DNA of 20,588 nucleotides from SLLW01 sp964388615 (GTDB lineage Bacteria; Bacteroidota; Rhodothermia; Balneolales; Natronogracilivirgulaceae): assembly GCA_964388615.1 (NCBI GenBank), contig CAYMBG010000047.1:1-20588 (forward strand). Reading direction: 5' to 3'. Below the pieces are notes generated by a model that did not search any database, had not been told where the DNA came from, and saw only the letters and a program-made list of their open reading frames with translations. Of the stretch, positions 1 through 7,109 are shown one piece after another (within the stretch, counting starts at the first letter, position 1; each line of letters opens with the position of its first letter). The translations under genes and the position numbers were made by a program.

Positions 1-24
1 TCTATCCACTTGAACTATAGGGTC
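1..24 (-). tRNA. partial tRNA (5' part only), probably tRNA-Arg
   Basis: Read on the minus strand, these bases give a tRNA 5' half: a seven-base acceptor strand (GACCCTA), then TA, a D-arm opening with GTTC, and the conserved D-loop segment TGGATAGA. The gene continues beyond the window edge, so the anticodon is not visible. The GGATAGA D-loop end is common in bacterial arginine tRNAs, but the isotype is an inference. Confidence 0.65.
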
Positions 25-26
25 AT

Positions 27-63
27 AAAAAAGAGGGTTCATTTTAAGTTTCAATGAACCCTC
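27..63 (-). terminator. Rho-independent terminator of the DUF4168 lipoprotein gene
   Basis: A perfect 11-bp stem (33-43 paired with 53-63, arms GAGGGTTCATT and AATGAACCCTC) with a 9-base loop is followed on the minus strand by six T residues (27-32). It lies about 45 bases beyond the stop codon of the minus-strand lipoprotein gene. The T-run ends only two bases before the tRNA 5' end, so it could instead be part of a tRNA precursor leader. Confidence 0.75.
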
Positions 64-108
64 ACATGTTGCTTGAGGAATTGATTTGATTATAACCAGG
101 ACTGGATA

Positions 109-483
109 TTACTCCGTAATGGTTCCGCGAAGCTCCCTTTTCATCTCCGATCGTCGTTGACGAAGATCGGCATCTCTTTGGGAGGCTGCTTCAATTTCTT
201 CGAAACGCATCATGGAAAGATCCACTTCCTCAAGTAAGGAGCGCAATTCCGAGCGTGTGCCGATTCGCTGAATTTCTGCCTTAAGCATTACCGTTGCGAA
301 TTTTTCCAACTCCTCATCGGTTACTTCAGCAATCTCCGACTGGTCGGCCTGCGTTTCAACTTGCGGTTCTTCTGCCGGCATATCCCCTGGTGATGTTTCT
401 GTTGCATCATCCGGTCCACAAGCAAATAAAACAAAGGCAAGCGATATTGATAAAAGATATTTTAACATAATTCTGGCATTCAT
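109..483 (-). CDS. DUF4168-domain lipoprotein
   Basis: Small 124-residue exported lipoprotein of unknown molecular function. The N-terminus has a hydrophobic segment ending in the lipobox LFAC, with Cys22 as the predicted lipidated residue. An acidic, low-complexity linker (about residues 24-52) follows. The rest is helical and matches the DUF4168 pattern as I remember it: an opening VTDEELEKFA and a closing RFEEIEAASQRDADLRQR helix. That family is usually periplasmic or surface-exposed and uncharacterised. There is no clear Shine-Dalgarno before the ATG; the internal Met6 is an equally possible start and would still give a normal signal peptide. It lies 99 bases downstream of the TIM-barrel lipoprotein gene on the same strand, with a hairpin in between, so co-transcription is possible but not required. 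The family assignment is from pattern memory. Confidence 0.75.
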   Translation of the reverse strand: MNARIMLKYLLSISLAFVLFACGPDDATETSPGDMPAEEPQVETQADQSEIAEVTDEELEKFATVMLKAEIQRIGTRSELRSLLEEVDLSMMRFEEIEAASQRDADLRQRRSEMKRELRGTITE

Positions 484-540
484 TTGTCAGAGTTTTGTAC
501 AGATGGTTACTCTGGTTTTTCAGTTTTCCATTCATGAATC

Positions 541-573
541 AAATGCATAACGGTCATTGACCGCTATGCATTT
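541..573 (-). terminator. hairpin downstream of the TIM-barrel gene, possible weak terminator
   Basis: An imperfect hairpin: AAATGCATA (541-549) pairs with TATGCATTT (565-573), then one A-C mismatch, then an inner CGGT/ACCG stem around a five-base loop. It sits just past the stop codon of the minus-strand isomerase-like gene. No T-run follows on the minus strand, so it may be an attenuator or an RNA-processing or stability element rather than a full terminator. Confidence 0.4.
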
Positions 574-582
574 TGCCTCGTT

Positions 583-1479
583 TTATTCTCTTGTATCAGC
601 CCAACCCCTAAAAAAGCCGATATTCTGAGCAACATCAGTGACATTTTCAAACCAGTTGGTTTCATACTCGATGGAGATGTGTCCACCGAAGTTTTGACGT
701 TTAAGCTCTTCAAGGATACCAACAACATCTCCAACACCTTTTCCGGTGACAATGTCTTCGCCATCCGAACCAAATTGGTCTACATCAGAGAAATGGATAC
801 TTACCAGTCGGCCTTCCAGTGCGCGCAATCCTTCAACCGGATCGAGGTCCGAGCGGATCCAGTGACCAACGTCAGCGGAGGCTCCCATTCTGGGATCACG
901 GTCTTCTACCAATGACATGACATACTCCGGATCCCAAAGCTGGTATCCTTCAGGTCCCCAACCCCTTGGATGGTTGTGAATGGCTACCATGATGTCATAT
1001 TCCTGGACAAACTCTTCAATCAAATCCAGTGCCTCGACAGAGGGCTCGCTTGTAATGGCTTGTACGCCTAAATCCTGGGCAAACTCAAATACGGTTCTGA
1101 GATCGTCTTCATTGTTGGGAAGATTGACGACCCCGAAATTCACTGCAATAAGATCATGTTCGTCCAGTTTTGCTTTAACCGCTGCAATATCTTCATCAGA
1201 AGCATGATGGTCAAAGGTGTCATCGGGACGATCCGGGCTGAAACGCTGTCCGGGGTAAAACTCAATGACCTTTCCACCGGCACGATCGGTTTTTTCAATC
1301 GCTTCCATCACCGTGTAGCGATTGAAAGTGTAGGCTTGTAACCCTACAGCCAACCCTCCGATTTTATACTCTTCGGGAATATCCATTTGTGGATTTTGAG
1401 CAGTGTCTTGGGTGGCTGGTTCGCATGCCATGAATAATAGTAGTGCGGCAAACAGCCAGAAAAACTTGTGGTAATACAT
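583..1479 (-). CDS. sugar phosphate isomerase/epimerase-like TIM-barrel lipoprotein
   Basis: A 298-residue protein of the xylose isomerase-like TIM-barrel superfamily (AP endonuclease 2-type fold). Residues 1-19 form a lipoprotein signal ending in LFMAC (Cys19), so it should sit in the periplasm, attached to a membrane. Barrel landmarks run in order: GLQAYTF at about 46-52, EFYPG at 73-77, Glu145 in ITSEPS, His168/His170 in IHNHP, Asp203/His206 in ADVGHW, His229 in IHFSDVD and Glu271 in IEYE. These are the positions that bind the divalent metal in this superfamily. The reading frame is open 26 codons further upstream, but the ATG at 1477-1479 is chosen because AAGGAG lies 8 bases before it and the signal peptide starts there. 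The substrate is unknown; relatives isomerise or epimerise sugars, and exported Bacteroidota members are often found with sugar oxidoreductases, none of which occurs in this window. Confidence 0.82.
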   Translation of the reverse strand: MYYHKFFWLFAALLLFMACEPATQDTAQNPQMDIPEEYKIGGLAVGLQAYTFNRYTVMEAIEKTDRAGGKVIEFYPGQRFSPDRPDDTFDHHASDEDIAAVKAKLDEHDLIAVNFGVVNLPNNEDDLRTVFEFAQDLGVQAITSEPSVEALDLIEEFVQEYDIMVAIHNHPRGWGPEGYQLWDPEYVMSLVEDRDPRMGASADVGHWIRSDLDPVEGLRALEGRLVSIHFSDVDQFGSDGEDIVTGKGVGDVVGILEELKRQNFGGHISIEYETNWFENVTDVAQNIGFFRGWADTRE

Positions 1480-1487
1480 AATGATTT

Positions 1488-1493
1488 CTCCTT
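1488..1493 (-). promoter_or_regulatory. Shine-Dalgarno AAGGAG fixing the TIM-barrel gene start
   Basis: The minus strand reads AAGGAG followed by an 8-base spacer to the ATG at 1479. This supports the internal start over the longer open frame that begins at 1557. Confidence 0.75.
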
Positions 1494-1537
1494 TTTTATT
1501 GGAATGGTAACGCGTTATAGGAAAACTGTTTATATGT

Positions 1538-1554
1538 AATCGAAATCTTCGATT
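1538..1554. promoter_or_regulatory. operator-like inverted repeat
   Basis: The arms AATCGAA and TTCGATT are perfectly complementary and separated by three bases (ATC), about 60 bases upstream of the isomerase-like gene start. The geometry fits a site for a dimeric regulator or a short hairpin in the leader RNA. No regulator gene lies nearby to support a specific protein. Confidence 0.35.
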
Positions 1555-1782
1555 CAATCATTGTAATGTAGTTAAATGAAGAGCAACCGACAATATATTA
1601 CGATTGATTTTTTCGCATTTCAATAAATTTTCCCGGTTCTCTCTTGGAAAATCTCCTCAAGTACCGGTTGTGCCTTGCTATTCAGCCTTCTATGGGTAAT
1701 GGAAAGAGCTTGCATCGGTCTTGTTTTTTTCTTAAATCACATTAGTGGGGGATTATAACTTATTAAAACGCAAACACCTGTT

Positions 1783-1787
1783 GGAGG
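1783..1787 (+). promoter_or_regulatory. Shine-Dalgarno GGAGG of the DoxX-like gene
   Basis: GGAGG lies 5 bases before the ATG at 1793 and decides that start over the ATG at 1745, which would add 16 polar residues ahead of the first membrane segment. Confidence 0.75.
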
Positions 1788-1792
1788 TTGCT

Positions 1793-2167
1793 ATGAATAA
1801 GGAAATGTTGGTTACATGGGGGAAATATCTGTTTGCCGTTCCTTTTTTGATATTTGGGATTTTTCATTTTATGGATGGGCAAAGTATGGCAGGGATGGTA
1901 CCGGGATTTATTCCAGGAGGTTTGTTCTGGGTCTATCTAACCGGATTGGCATTGATTGCAGCGGCCGTCAGTATTTTTATCGACAATCAGGTTAATCTTG
2001 CCATGCAGTTGTTGGCATTAATGCTGATCATTTTTGTGCTTAGCATTCATCTTCCTGCAACGTTGAATGATATGAGCGCCGCCCCAAATTTGCTAAAGGA
2101 TATAGCATTGGCTGGTGGGGCATTGCTGATCGCTTCTCTGGATGAAGGAGAAGTGAAAGAGCAATAA
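1793..2167 (+). CDS. DoxX-like small integral membrane protein
   Basis: A 124-residue, very hydrophobic protein with four predicted transmembrane helices: about residues 7-26, 40-58, 65-85 and 98-114. The first helix contains VPFLIFGIFHF followed by an amphipathic loop, and the third ends in FVLSIHLPATL. Order, size and the G-x-x-H-F signature in helix 1 fit the DoxX/DoxD-like family of inner-membrane proteins. The best-studied members act in thiosulfate:quinone oxidoreduction or in redox complexes, but most, including this one, have no assigned role. The gene is monocistronic: it is divergent from the isomerase-like gene and convergent with the hydrolase, with a symmetric hairpin after the stop codon. 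The start is fixed by a GGAGG ribosome-binding site. Confidence 0.75.
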   Translation: MNKEMLVTWGKYLFAVPFLIFGIFHFMDGQSMAGMVPGFIPGGLFWVYLTGLALIAAAVSIFIDNQVNLAMQLLALMLIIFVLSIHLPATLNDMSAAPNLLKDIALAGGALLIASLDEGEVKEQ

Positions 2168-2205
2168 GTCGCATTTGCATCGAATTGTCAAAACGCATGG
2201 TTTCG

Positions 2206-2238
2206 CAAAAGGCTGTTTCCGGGAGGATCAGCCTTTTG
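2206..2238. terminator. bidirectional hairpin terminator between convergent genes
   Basis: A perfect 10-bp stem (CAAAAGGCTG at 2206-2215, CAGCCTTTTG at 2229-2238) with a 13-base loop. The AAAA and TTTT are in the stem arms, so it offers a short T-tract in both directions. It lies between the DoxX-like gene ending at 2167 and the hydrolase gene whose stop codon is at 2266. Confidence 0.65.
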
Positions 2239-2265
2239 TAGCTGTGATCCGGTTATTATGTGTTT

Positions 2266-3273
2266 CTAAGGCTCTTGCATATGCCTTTTCAGAAAGGTAA
2301 TAACCGAGTCGGTTACCTGTTGATGGGCATCGGTCCTGTACGATGAGCCGATAACATGATCTTCGACTTCCGGAAAGGCAATGAATTGACGTTTTTCCGG
2401 CAAGGTCGCAAGTTTTGATTCAATAGATTCGATGGCTTTTACGGAGACGAGCTCGTCCTGATGTTCTTCGTCCCGGTAATAATAACCAGCAAATGTTGGC
2501 TGGGTTATGTTACCATAAATCTCATCCTGGAGTAAGTTAACTTTGAGAGTCTTGAGCACATGCAATGATTCAATCCGGAAGGATTGGTACCAGTATCGGC
2601 CATGGTCGTCACTTTGAGGATCCGATTCCACATAAGAACCGCCAAGCAGTAATTTCATGAGCCGTTGTCCCCAGGATTTATCAAACAAAAAGGATTCCCT
2701 TTGAGCGAATTCAACTAAAGGCGCAAGTAAGACCAGATAATCGACCGACTCCGGATAGCTGGAAGCCAGATGCAATGATAACATGCCACCCATAGAGGTC
2801 CCTACTACCACGACCTTATCACCCAGGAGGTCGCCTATTGCCAACGCGTGCGCAACATCGGCCAGAAGTGAATCCGGATGCATATCCATAAGCGGCTGTT
2901 CTGTTACAAGACCGTGAGCATGCAGGCGTGGGACATAAAGATGACATCCCAGCGCATCCGCTGTTTTCGCATGTAAGGGTGCTCCTTCTCCAAAACTGGC
3001 CGTGAAACCATGGATATAAACAATGCTGCAGGGAGCTTTTTCTTCTTTATGCGTGTCGTTCCAAATGATCCGGGCATGATTATCCGGCTTAAGCTGACCT
3101 GCACGCTGTTCCGACTTTTGCACATGTTGAACTACTTCATGAATATCATAAGGTAACGAAGGTAACTTCTCCGGAACTGAGATCTCCGAATAGTTAACTC
3201 CGCCATCTGGCCGGAAGAGCCAAAAAAGAAGTAAAAAAAGAAGGGCTGAAAGAGTGTAAAGGATGCGGGTCAT
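2266..3273 (-). CDS. membrane-anchored alpha/beta hydrolase
   Basis: A 335-residue serine hydrolase of the alpha/beta fold with one N-terminal membrane helix (about residues 4-20) that would leave the catalytic domain in the periplasm. Landmarks are the oxyanion-loop strand IVYIHGF (84-90), the nucleophile elbow VVGTSMGGM with Ser160, and the catalytic histidine in VEDHVIG (His306). The acid is not certain; the segment YYYRDEEHQDE at about 264-274 is where it is expected. The substrate is unknown; lysophospholipase, esterase or carboxylesterase-type activities would all fit. The longer open frame begins at 3372, but the ATG at 3271-3273 is chosen because it directly precedes the hydrophobic anchor. 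It lacks a clear Shine-Dalgarno, which is common in this phylum. Divergent from the PorZ-like gene. Confidence 0.8.
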   Translation of the reverse strand: MTRILYTLSALLFLLLFWLFRPDGGVNYSEISVPEKLPSLPYDIHEVVQHVQKSEQRAGQLKPDNHARIIWNDTHKEEKAPCSIVYIHGFTASFGEGAPLHAKTADALGCHLYVPRLHAHGLVTEQPLMDMHPDSLLADVAHALAIGDLLGDKVVVVGTSMGGMLSLHLASSYPESVDYLVLLAPLVEFAQRESFLFDKSWGQRLMKLLLGGSYVESDPQSDDHGRYWYQSFRIESLHVLKTLKVNLLQDEIYGNITQPTFAGYYYRDEEHQDELVSVKAIESIESKLATLPEKRQFIAFPEVEDHVIGSSYRTDAHQQVTDSVITFLKRHMQEP

Positions 3274-3416
3274 ATCGAAGTGTTTTCTATAGCGAGTAGT
3301 CGTCCATAATGTACTATTTTTCCGATTGATCTTATAGTAATGGAGACAGGTTGTAAACCTGCTGCAGGTCAAAAATGCAATTCACTTGTCTGCAATGATT
3401 TTTGGAGCCATTGCGT

Positions 3417-3424
3417 TATATTTG
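3417..3424 (+). promoter_or_regulatory. putative -7 promoter element of the PorZ-like gene
   Basis: TATATTTG fits the Bacteroidota -7 consensus TAnnTTTG exactly, and transcription would begin near 3431. No good TTTG -33 box is present at 19-21 bases upstream, so the assignment is tentative. If correct, it excludes the upstream TTG start at 3402. Confidence 0.4.
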
Positions 3425-3476
3425 TCATTACGGCTCCCGGAATTTTATGGATTTATGCGATATATACGTAGGTACG

Positions 3477-5849
3477 ATGCGCTTCCCCTTACTTGAGAAT
3501 CTTCTTTTTTTGTTTCTGTTCCTGGTTTTTACCAGTGTGTCGGCGCAACCAATCGGGAGCTGGCATTCGTACACTTCTCAATCCACCGTGCTTGATATCA
3601 GCCTGGATGAGGACGGACGCATATGGGCAGTTTCCGAAGGCGGGGTCTTTCTGGTGGATCAGGGGGAAATTGGCGGCACTTTTACTCCAACCGAAGGGAT
3701 GTACCGGATCAATGCCCGGGCCATGAAATATGATGCCGTGAACAACCTGCTTTGGCTGGGTTATAATGACGGTACATTCGAGTCATATGATCCGCAAACC
3801 GATAATTTTACAGCATATACCGATATTGCAAGGGCAATACGCTTTAGTCCCCGGGGGATCAATCAATTTGATTTCAAAGGTGAGAACCTGGTGATTGCTA
3901 CCGATTTTGGCATTGTGGTATTCGAGCCGGAACGGCAGATCACGATTGATACGTATTCGAATCTGGGGGATTTCCCGGCCGGTTCCCGGATCAATGCCGT
4001 GGCTTTGCATCAAAACAGATTGTTCGCTGCCACTGATGAAGGCGTGGCGGTGGCGCAAGCAGAGGGAGTCGATTTAGGTTTTCCCGGCAACTGGTCGAAT
4101 TACGGACCGGATGCGGGTTTTGATGGGGCGGCTTCATCTCTTGTTTCTTACGATGGTGATATCGTCGCCCTTTCAGGAAATACACTTTTGCGTTATAATG
4201 GATCGCAATGGGAATCAGTAAACTACTTCGGAGATACTGCTGTTTCGCAATTGACGACCTCCTCGGATGGCGATTACCTGGTAGCCTGGAATGATGAGCA
4301 GGTAATGGTTCGTTATCCGGAACATGATACCGCGGGATCCGGTGAAAGGGTACGCGTTTTTCAGGTACCGGCATCGGCGCAGAAGGTAAACGGGGTTGCT
4401 TTGGATGTATCAAGCGGTCAAATTCTTGTTGGTAGCACGAATATGGGCATCCGGGTAGTGGATTTGTATAACGGAGAATTGTTGCATGAATATCTGCCCA
4501 CCGGCCCCTACATGAACAGTTTCTCCGATATTACCGTGCAAGATGGCGTTTTAGCATCCGCATCCAACGAGCTATATGGCCGCCGGGGCGAAGGATCGAC
4601 CCAATCCGGATACTATCTTCTGCGTGATGATGAATGGTTTAACTTCAACAATCTCACACATCCTGTTTTAGGTGATAATAATTTTAACAGTGTTTACCAA
4701 GTCGCAGCCACAGAGGAATACTTTTTTTTCGGCTCCTGGGGCGGTGGTGTCGCACAGCACCATCGTGAAAGTGACGAGGTTACGATTTGGGATGCTGATA
4801 ATTCGATTTTGGAGGGAATTATTGGTAGCTCGACCTATGTGGTAGCCAGTGGATTGGATGCGGACCGGCATGATCACTTGTGGGTTGTAAGCCGGGGGAA
4901 TGAAGCAAATGCATTGTACCGTTTTATGCCGGAGACACAGGATTGGACGGCCTTTCCGCGATTCAGGGGATTAACCGGCACCGATAGCTACAGAAGGGTC
5001 ATGGTAGATTCGTATGATCAGATTTGGGCGACATTGAGAAATGACCGCAACGATGGCCGAGGATTGGTTGTCAAACGCGTGGAGGGTGATCAGGTGACCG
5101 ATGGGGTTGTCCTGAGAGATGATGCCGGTAGTGGAAACCTGCCTAACCTGCAGGTAAATACGGTTGTCCAGGATCGTCGCGGGGAGGTATGGATAGGAAC
5201 CGACCGTGGACTGGCACGCTTTCTTTTTCCACAACGGGTGATTGACGGAGGAGTAAATGACCGCCAGGCTAACTTAATACGTAATGCCGATGATACCGCC
5301 GATTCTCCCTACCTGCTGCGAACCAGCAATATCACCAGTATTGCCGTTAACTCGGCCAATCAGAAATGGGTCGGTACCGATGGAGATGGTCTGTGGTTAA
5401 TTGAGGAGGTGGGCGGCCGCTATCGTCCTGTGCGAAATTTCACTACAGAAAACAGCCCCATGATTTCAAATACAATTACTTCTCTCGCTTATGATGAGGA
5501 AACAGGGCAGATTTTCATTGCGACCGATCGTGGCTTGGTTAGTTATGTGGATGTTGTACGGGGAAGTGTAGCCGAAATGGATGATTTGTTTGTCTATCCC
5601 AATCCTTTTTCTTACGAGCGGGCTGATATGGAAAGGGTTATTATCGACAGGCTTTCCGAAAGAACGACCATCCGTATAATGACGGTGGATGGTCGCCTTG
5701 TAAGGAGGCTGGAAGCTCAAGGAGGAAGAGCTGAGTGGGATGTAAGAGATTCTAACGGCAGACGGGTTGCTACCGGAGTTTACATTATCGTCTCGGTGGA
5801 TGATCAAAATGATCAACGAGGGGTAGGCAAGTTGGTTGTGATTCGTTGA
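3477..5849 (+). CDS. porZ: type IX secretion system PorZ-like beta-propeller protein with T9SS C-terminal domain
   Basis: A 790-residue exported protein. A signal peptide (residues 1-23, ending SVSA) precedes mature QPIGSWHSYTS, which resembles the start of PorZ proteins. The body consists of propeller-type repeats of the two-component-regulator kind, visible as recurrent units such as GRIWAVSEGGVFLVD, NLVIATDFGIVVFE, RLFAATDEGVAVA, EVWIGTDRGLARF and KWVGTDGDGLWLI. This fits the two seven-bladed propellers of PorZ. The last 85 residues (706-790) begin VYPNPF and end GVGKLVVIR, a type A T9SS C-terminal domain. In Porphyromonas gingivalis, PorZ is a surface component of the sortase (attachment) complex of T9SS, handing anionic LPS to PorU, and has a similar length (about 776 residues, from memory). 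The start at ATG 3477 gives a clean signal peptide; the open frame extends upstream to a TTG at 3402. Transcribed alone. The alternative is a T9SS cargo propeller protein of other function. Confidence 0.78.
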   Translation: MRFPLLENLLFLFLFLVFTSVSAQPIGSWHSYTSQSTVLDISLDEDGRIWAVSEGGVFLVDQGEIGGTFTPTEGMYRINARAMKYDAVNNLLWLGYNDGTFESYDPQTDNFTAYTDIARAIRFSPRGINQFDFKGENLVIATDFGIVVFEPERQITIDTYSNLGDFPAGSRINAVALHQNRLFAATDEGVAVAQAEGVDLGFPGNWSNYGPDAGFDGAASSLVSYDGDIVALSGNTLLRYNGSQWESVNYFGDTAVSQLTTSSDGDYLVAWNDEQVMVRYPEHDTAGSGERVRVFQVPASAQKVNGVALDVSSGQILVGSTNMGIRVVDLYNGELLHEYLPTGPYMNSFSDITVQDGVLASASNELYGRRGEGSTQSGYYLLRDDEWFNFNNLTHPVLGDNNFNSVYQVAATEEYFFFGSWGGGVAQHHRESDEVTIWDADNSILEGIIGSSTYVVASGLDADRHDHLWVVSRGNEANALYRFMPETQDWTAFPRFRGLTGTDSYRRVMVDSYDQIWATLRNDRNDGRGLVVKRVEGDQVTDGVVLRDDAGSGNLPNLQVNTVVQDRRGEVWIGTDRGLARFLFPQRVIDGGVNDRQANLIRNADDTADSPYLLRTSNITSIAVNSANQKWVGTDGDGLWLIEEVGGRYRPVRNFTTENSPMISNTITSLAYDEETGQIFIATDRGLVSYVDVVRGSVAEMDDLFVYPNPFSYERADMERVIIDRLSERTTIRIMTVDGRLVRRLEAQGGRAEWDVRDSNGRRVATGVYIIVSVDDQNDQRGVGKLVVIR

Positions 5850-5886
5850 ATGCTGGAAATGAACCGTTGCTGAACCCCTCTATAGG

Positions 5887-6798
5887 CTATCTTTGCGCTT
5901 CCGGTCGCTGGGGAAACGGGTGTAACGGAATGGACTCCGCCCGGCGGTCAGCCCGGCAGCCGCGTCCATGTACATCTCCGCCATCGCCACATTGAGAAAC
6001 CGGGACAATACCCAGGCCTCTTGACTCGATCCGATCTTCCGAGATGCCGTTTTCACGGTAAAATGTAACCACCGCATTCGCACGACGTTGACTCAATCTC
6101 AGGTTATACTGATCTCCTCCTACTTCATCGGTATAGGCATCAACCCGCACCCTGTGATTGGGAGCATCCATCAGATGGTCAACATTTTCGCTTAGACGCC
6201 TGGCGGCCTGATCATCAATGTTGGATCGGTCAAATGCAAAATTCACCTGGTGAAGTTCCGAAATAAAAGGCGGATCGGTGGGATCCAATGGGTCGGTACC
6301 CATCTCGATCTCTTGTCCATCTGTGAATCCATCACCGTCGGTGTCCGGATTGTTGGGGTCGGTACCGTATACATACAGCTCTTCATAGTCGGTCAATCCG
6401 TCTTCATCACTATCGGGATTCAGCGGATCGGTACGATAGCGCAGAACTTCATCACCGTCGGATATTCCATCGCCATCGGTATCCGGATCCAACGGGTCCG
6501 TTCCGTAAACCAGAACCTCATCGCCATCCGATAGCCCGTCACCGTCGGTGTCAGCAACCAGCGGATCCGTGTTGTACTCATAATATTCCTGGCCGTCGGT
6601 GAGTCCGTCGCCATCCGTATCAGGATCTTGAGGATCTGTACCAATCTCCAGTTCAATATGATCCGGAATACCGTCTCCATCGGAGTCGACTACTTCTGCT
6701 TCGTCAACAACTTCTTCGGTGGAACGACAGCCACTAAAGCTCATGGCTATTGCAATAGTAAATAGCAATATGAATAGGGAAGCGTATTTTGGTCTCAC
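5887..6798 (-). CDS. OmpA-family lipoprotein with thrombospondin type 3-like repeats
   Basis: A 303-residue outer-membrane lipoprotein. A signal peptide ending in SFSGC gives lipidated Cys24. Residues about 38-173 hold six acidic repeats of about 23 residues with the calcium-binding pattern DTDGDGLxDGxE...GTDPxxP. An OmpA_C-like peptidoglycan-binding domain (about 183-290) follows, with VNFAFDRSNID, DAYTDEVGG, NLRLSQRRANAV and RADRRAES. The family links the outer membrane to peptidoglycan; the repeats would form a calcium-stiffened spacer. I chose the GTG at 6796-6798 because GGAG sits 7 bases before it and it begins directly at the signal peptide. The ATG at 6855 lies inside the predicted -7 promoter box, so it could not be in the mRNA. 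Two cysteines 11 residues apart near the C-terminus could form a disulfide. Transcribed alone, convergent with the PorZ-like gene. Confidence 0.85.
   Translation of the reverse strand: MRPKYASLFILLFTIAIAMSFSGCRSTEEVVDEAEVVDSDGDGIPDHIELEIGTDPQDPDTDGDGLTDGQEYYEYNTDPLVADTDGDGLSDGDEVLVYGTDPLDPDTDGDGISDGDEVLRYRTDPLNPDSDEDGLTDYEELYVYGTDPNNPDTDGDGFTDGQEIEMGTDPLDPTDPPFISELHQVNFAFDRSNIDDQAARRLSENVDHLMDAPNHRVRVDAYTDEVGGDQYNLRLSQRRANAVVTFYRENGISEDRIESRGLGIVPVSQCGDGGDVHGRGCRADRRAESIPLHPFPQRPEAQR
6280..6687 (-). repeat. tandem coding repeats, six thrombospondin-3-like units of about 69 bases
   Basis: Within the OmpA lipoprotein, the pattern D-x-D-x-D-G-x-x-D-x-x-E...TDP-x-x-P recurs six times at about 69-base spacing. 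At DNA level the recurring element on the plus strand is of the type CCGTCGCCATCGGTATCCGG. The fifth unit has Glu in place of Gly (DSDEDG), and the last is shorter. Confidence 0.8.
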
Positions 6799-6805
6799 AG
6801 ATGTT

Positions 6806-6809
6806 CTCC
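6806..6809 (-). promoter_or_regulatory. Shine-Dalgarno GGAG supporting a GTG start
   Basis: The minus strand reads GGAG, then ACATCT plus one base, then GTG (6798). With the promoter further upstream, this decides the OmpA-lipoprotein start. Confidence 0.65.
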
Positions 6810-6848
6810 GATCAAAAGGTTCAAAATTTAATTTACTAACATATGGTA

Positions 6849-6879
6849 CAAACATATATTCAAAAATAAAGAAAAGAAA
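6849..6879 (-). promoter_or_regulatory. Bacteroidota-type promoter of the OmpA lipoprotein gene
   Basis: The minus strand reads TTTC, a 19-base spacer, and TATGTTTG. Against the consensus TTTG-N19-TAnnTTTG this has one mismatch. Transcription should begin near 6842, giving a 5' leader of about 44 bases to the GTG start. Confidence 0.6.
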
Positions 6880-6978
6880 CCTATTTTAGTAGCATCATAA
6901 AGTGAATTTGAGGTGTTGTTAGGAACGTGATTATTTTTTATATTTTAATGCTATAGACAAGTTCTTTATAGTTTAATT

Positions 6979-7052
<74 letters not shown>

Positions 7053-7064
7053 CATTGAGGAAAC

Positions 7065-7096
7065 AGGCTCATACGGAATAATCGATGGGCCTTTTT
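7065..7096 (+). terminator. terminator after tRNA-Ala
   Basis: AGGCTCAT (7065-7072) pairs with ATGGGCCT (7085-7092), with one G-U pair and a 12-base loop, followed by a run of five T (7092-7096). It separates the tRNA from the SRP RNA gene 13 bases further on. Confidence 0.7.
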
Positions 7097-7109
7097 CGTT
7101 AGATGGTTT

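Larger units (their letters stand above)
1480..1792. other. divergent intergenic region (about 310 bases) with an inverted repeat
   Basis: This region separates the minus-strand isomerase-like gene from the plus-strand DoxX gene and must hold the promoters of both. I see the two ribosome-binding sites at its edges and a 7-bp inverted repeat at 1538-1554. I found no convincing TTTG/TAnnTTTG promoter pair, no RNA gene and no further coding sequence. Confidence 0.6.

Noticed and set aside
3991..4413. A 140-codon open frame antisense to the PorZ-like gene.
   Set aside because: Proline/histidine/arginine-rich translation with no motif, typical of the reverse strand of a real gene.
5850..5886. Possible terminator between the PorZ-like and OmpA-lipoprotein genes.
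   Set aside because: No complementary arms or T-run could be found in the 37 bases between the two stop codons.
5880..6083. An overlapping open frame at the 3' end of the OmpA lipoprotein suggested a frameshift in its C-terminus.
   Set aside because: The main frame continues with RADRRAESIP, the expected end of the OmpA-like domain, and stops normally; the other frame has no recognisable motif.
6250..6700. The regular repeats looked at first like a CRISPR or minisatellite array.
   Set aside because: The period is a whole number of codons, the units are adjacent without unique spacers, and they translate to calcium-binding repeats inside an intact gene.
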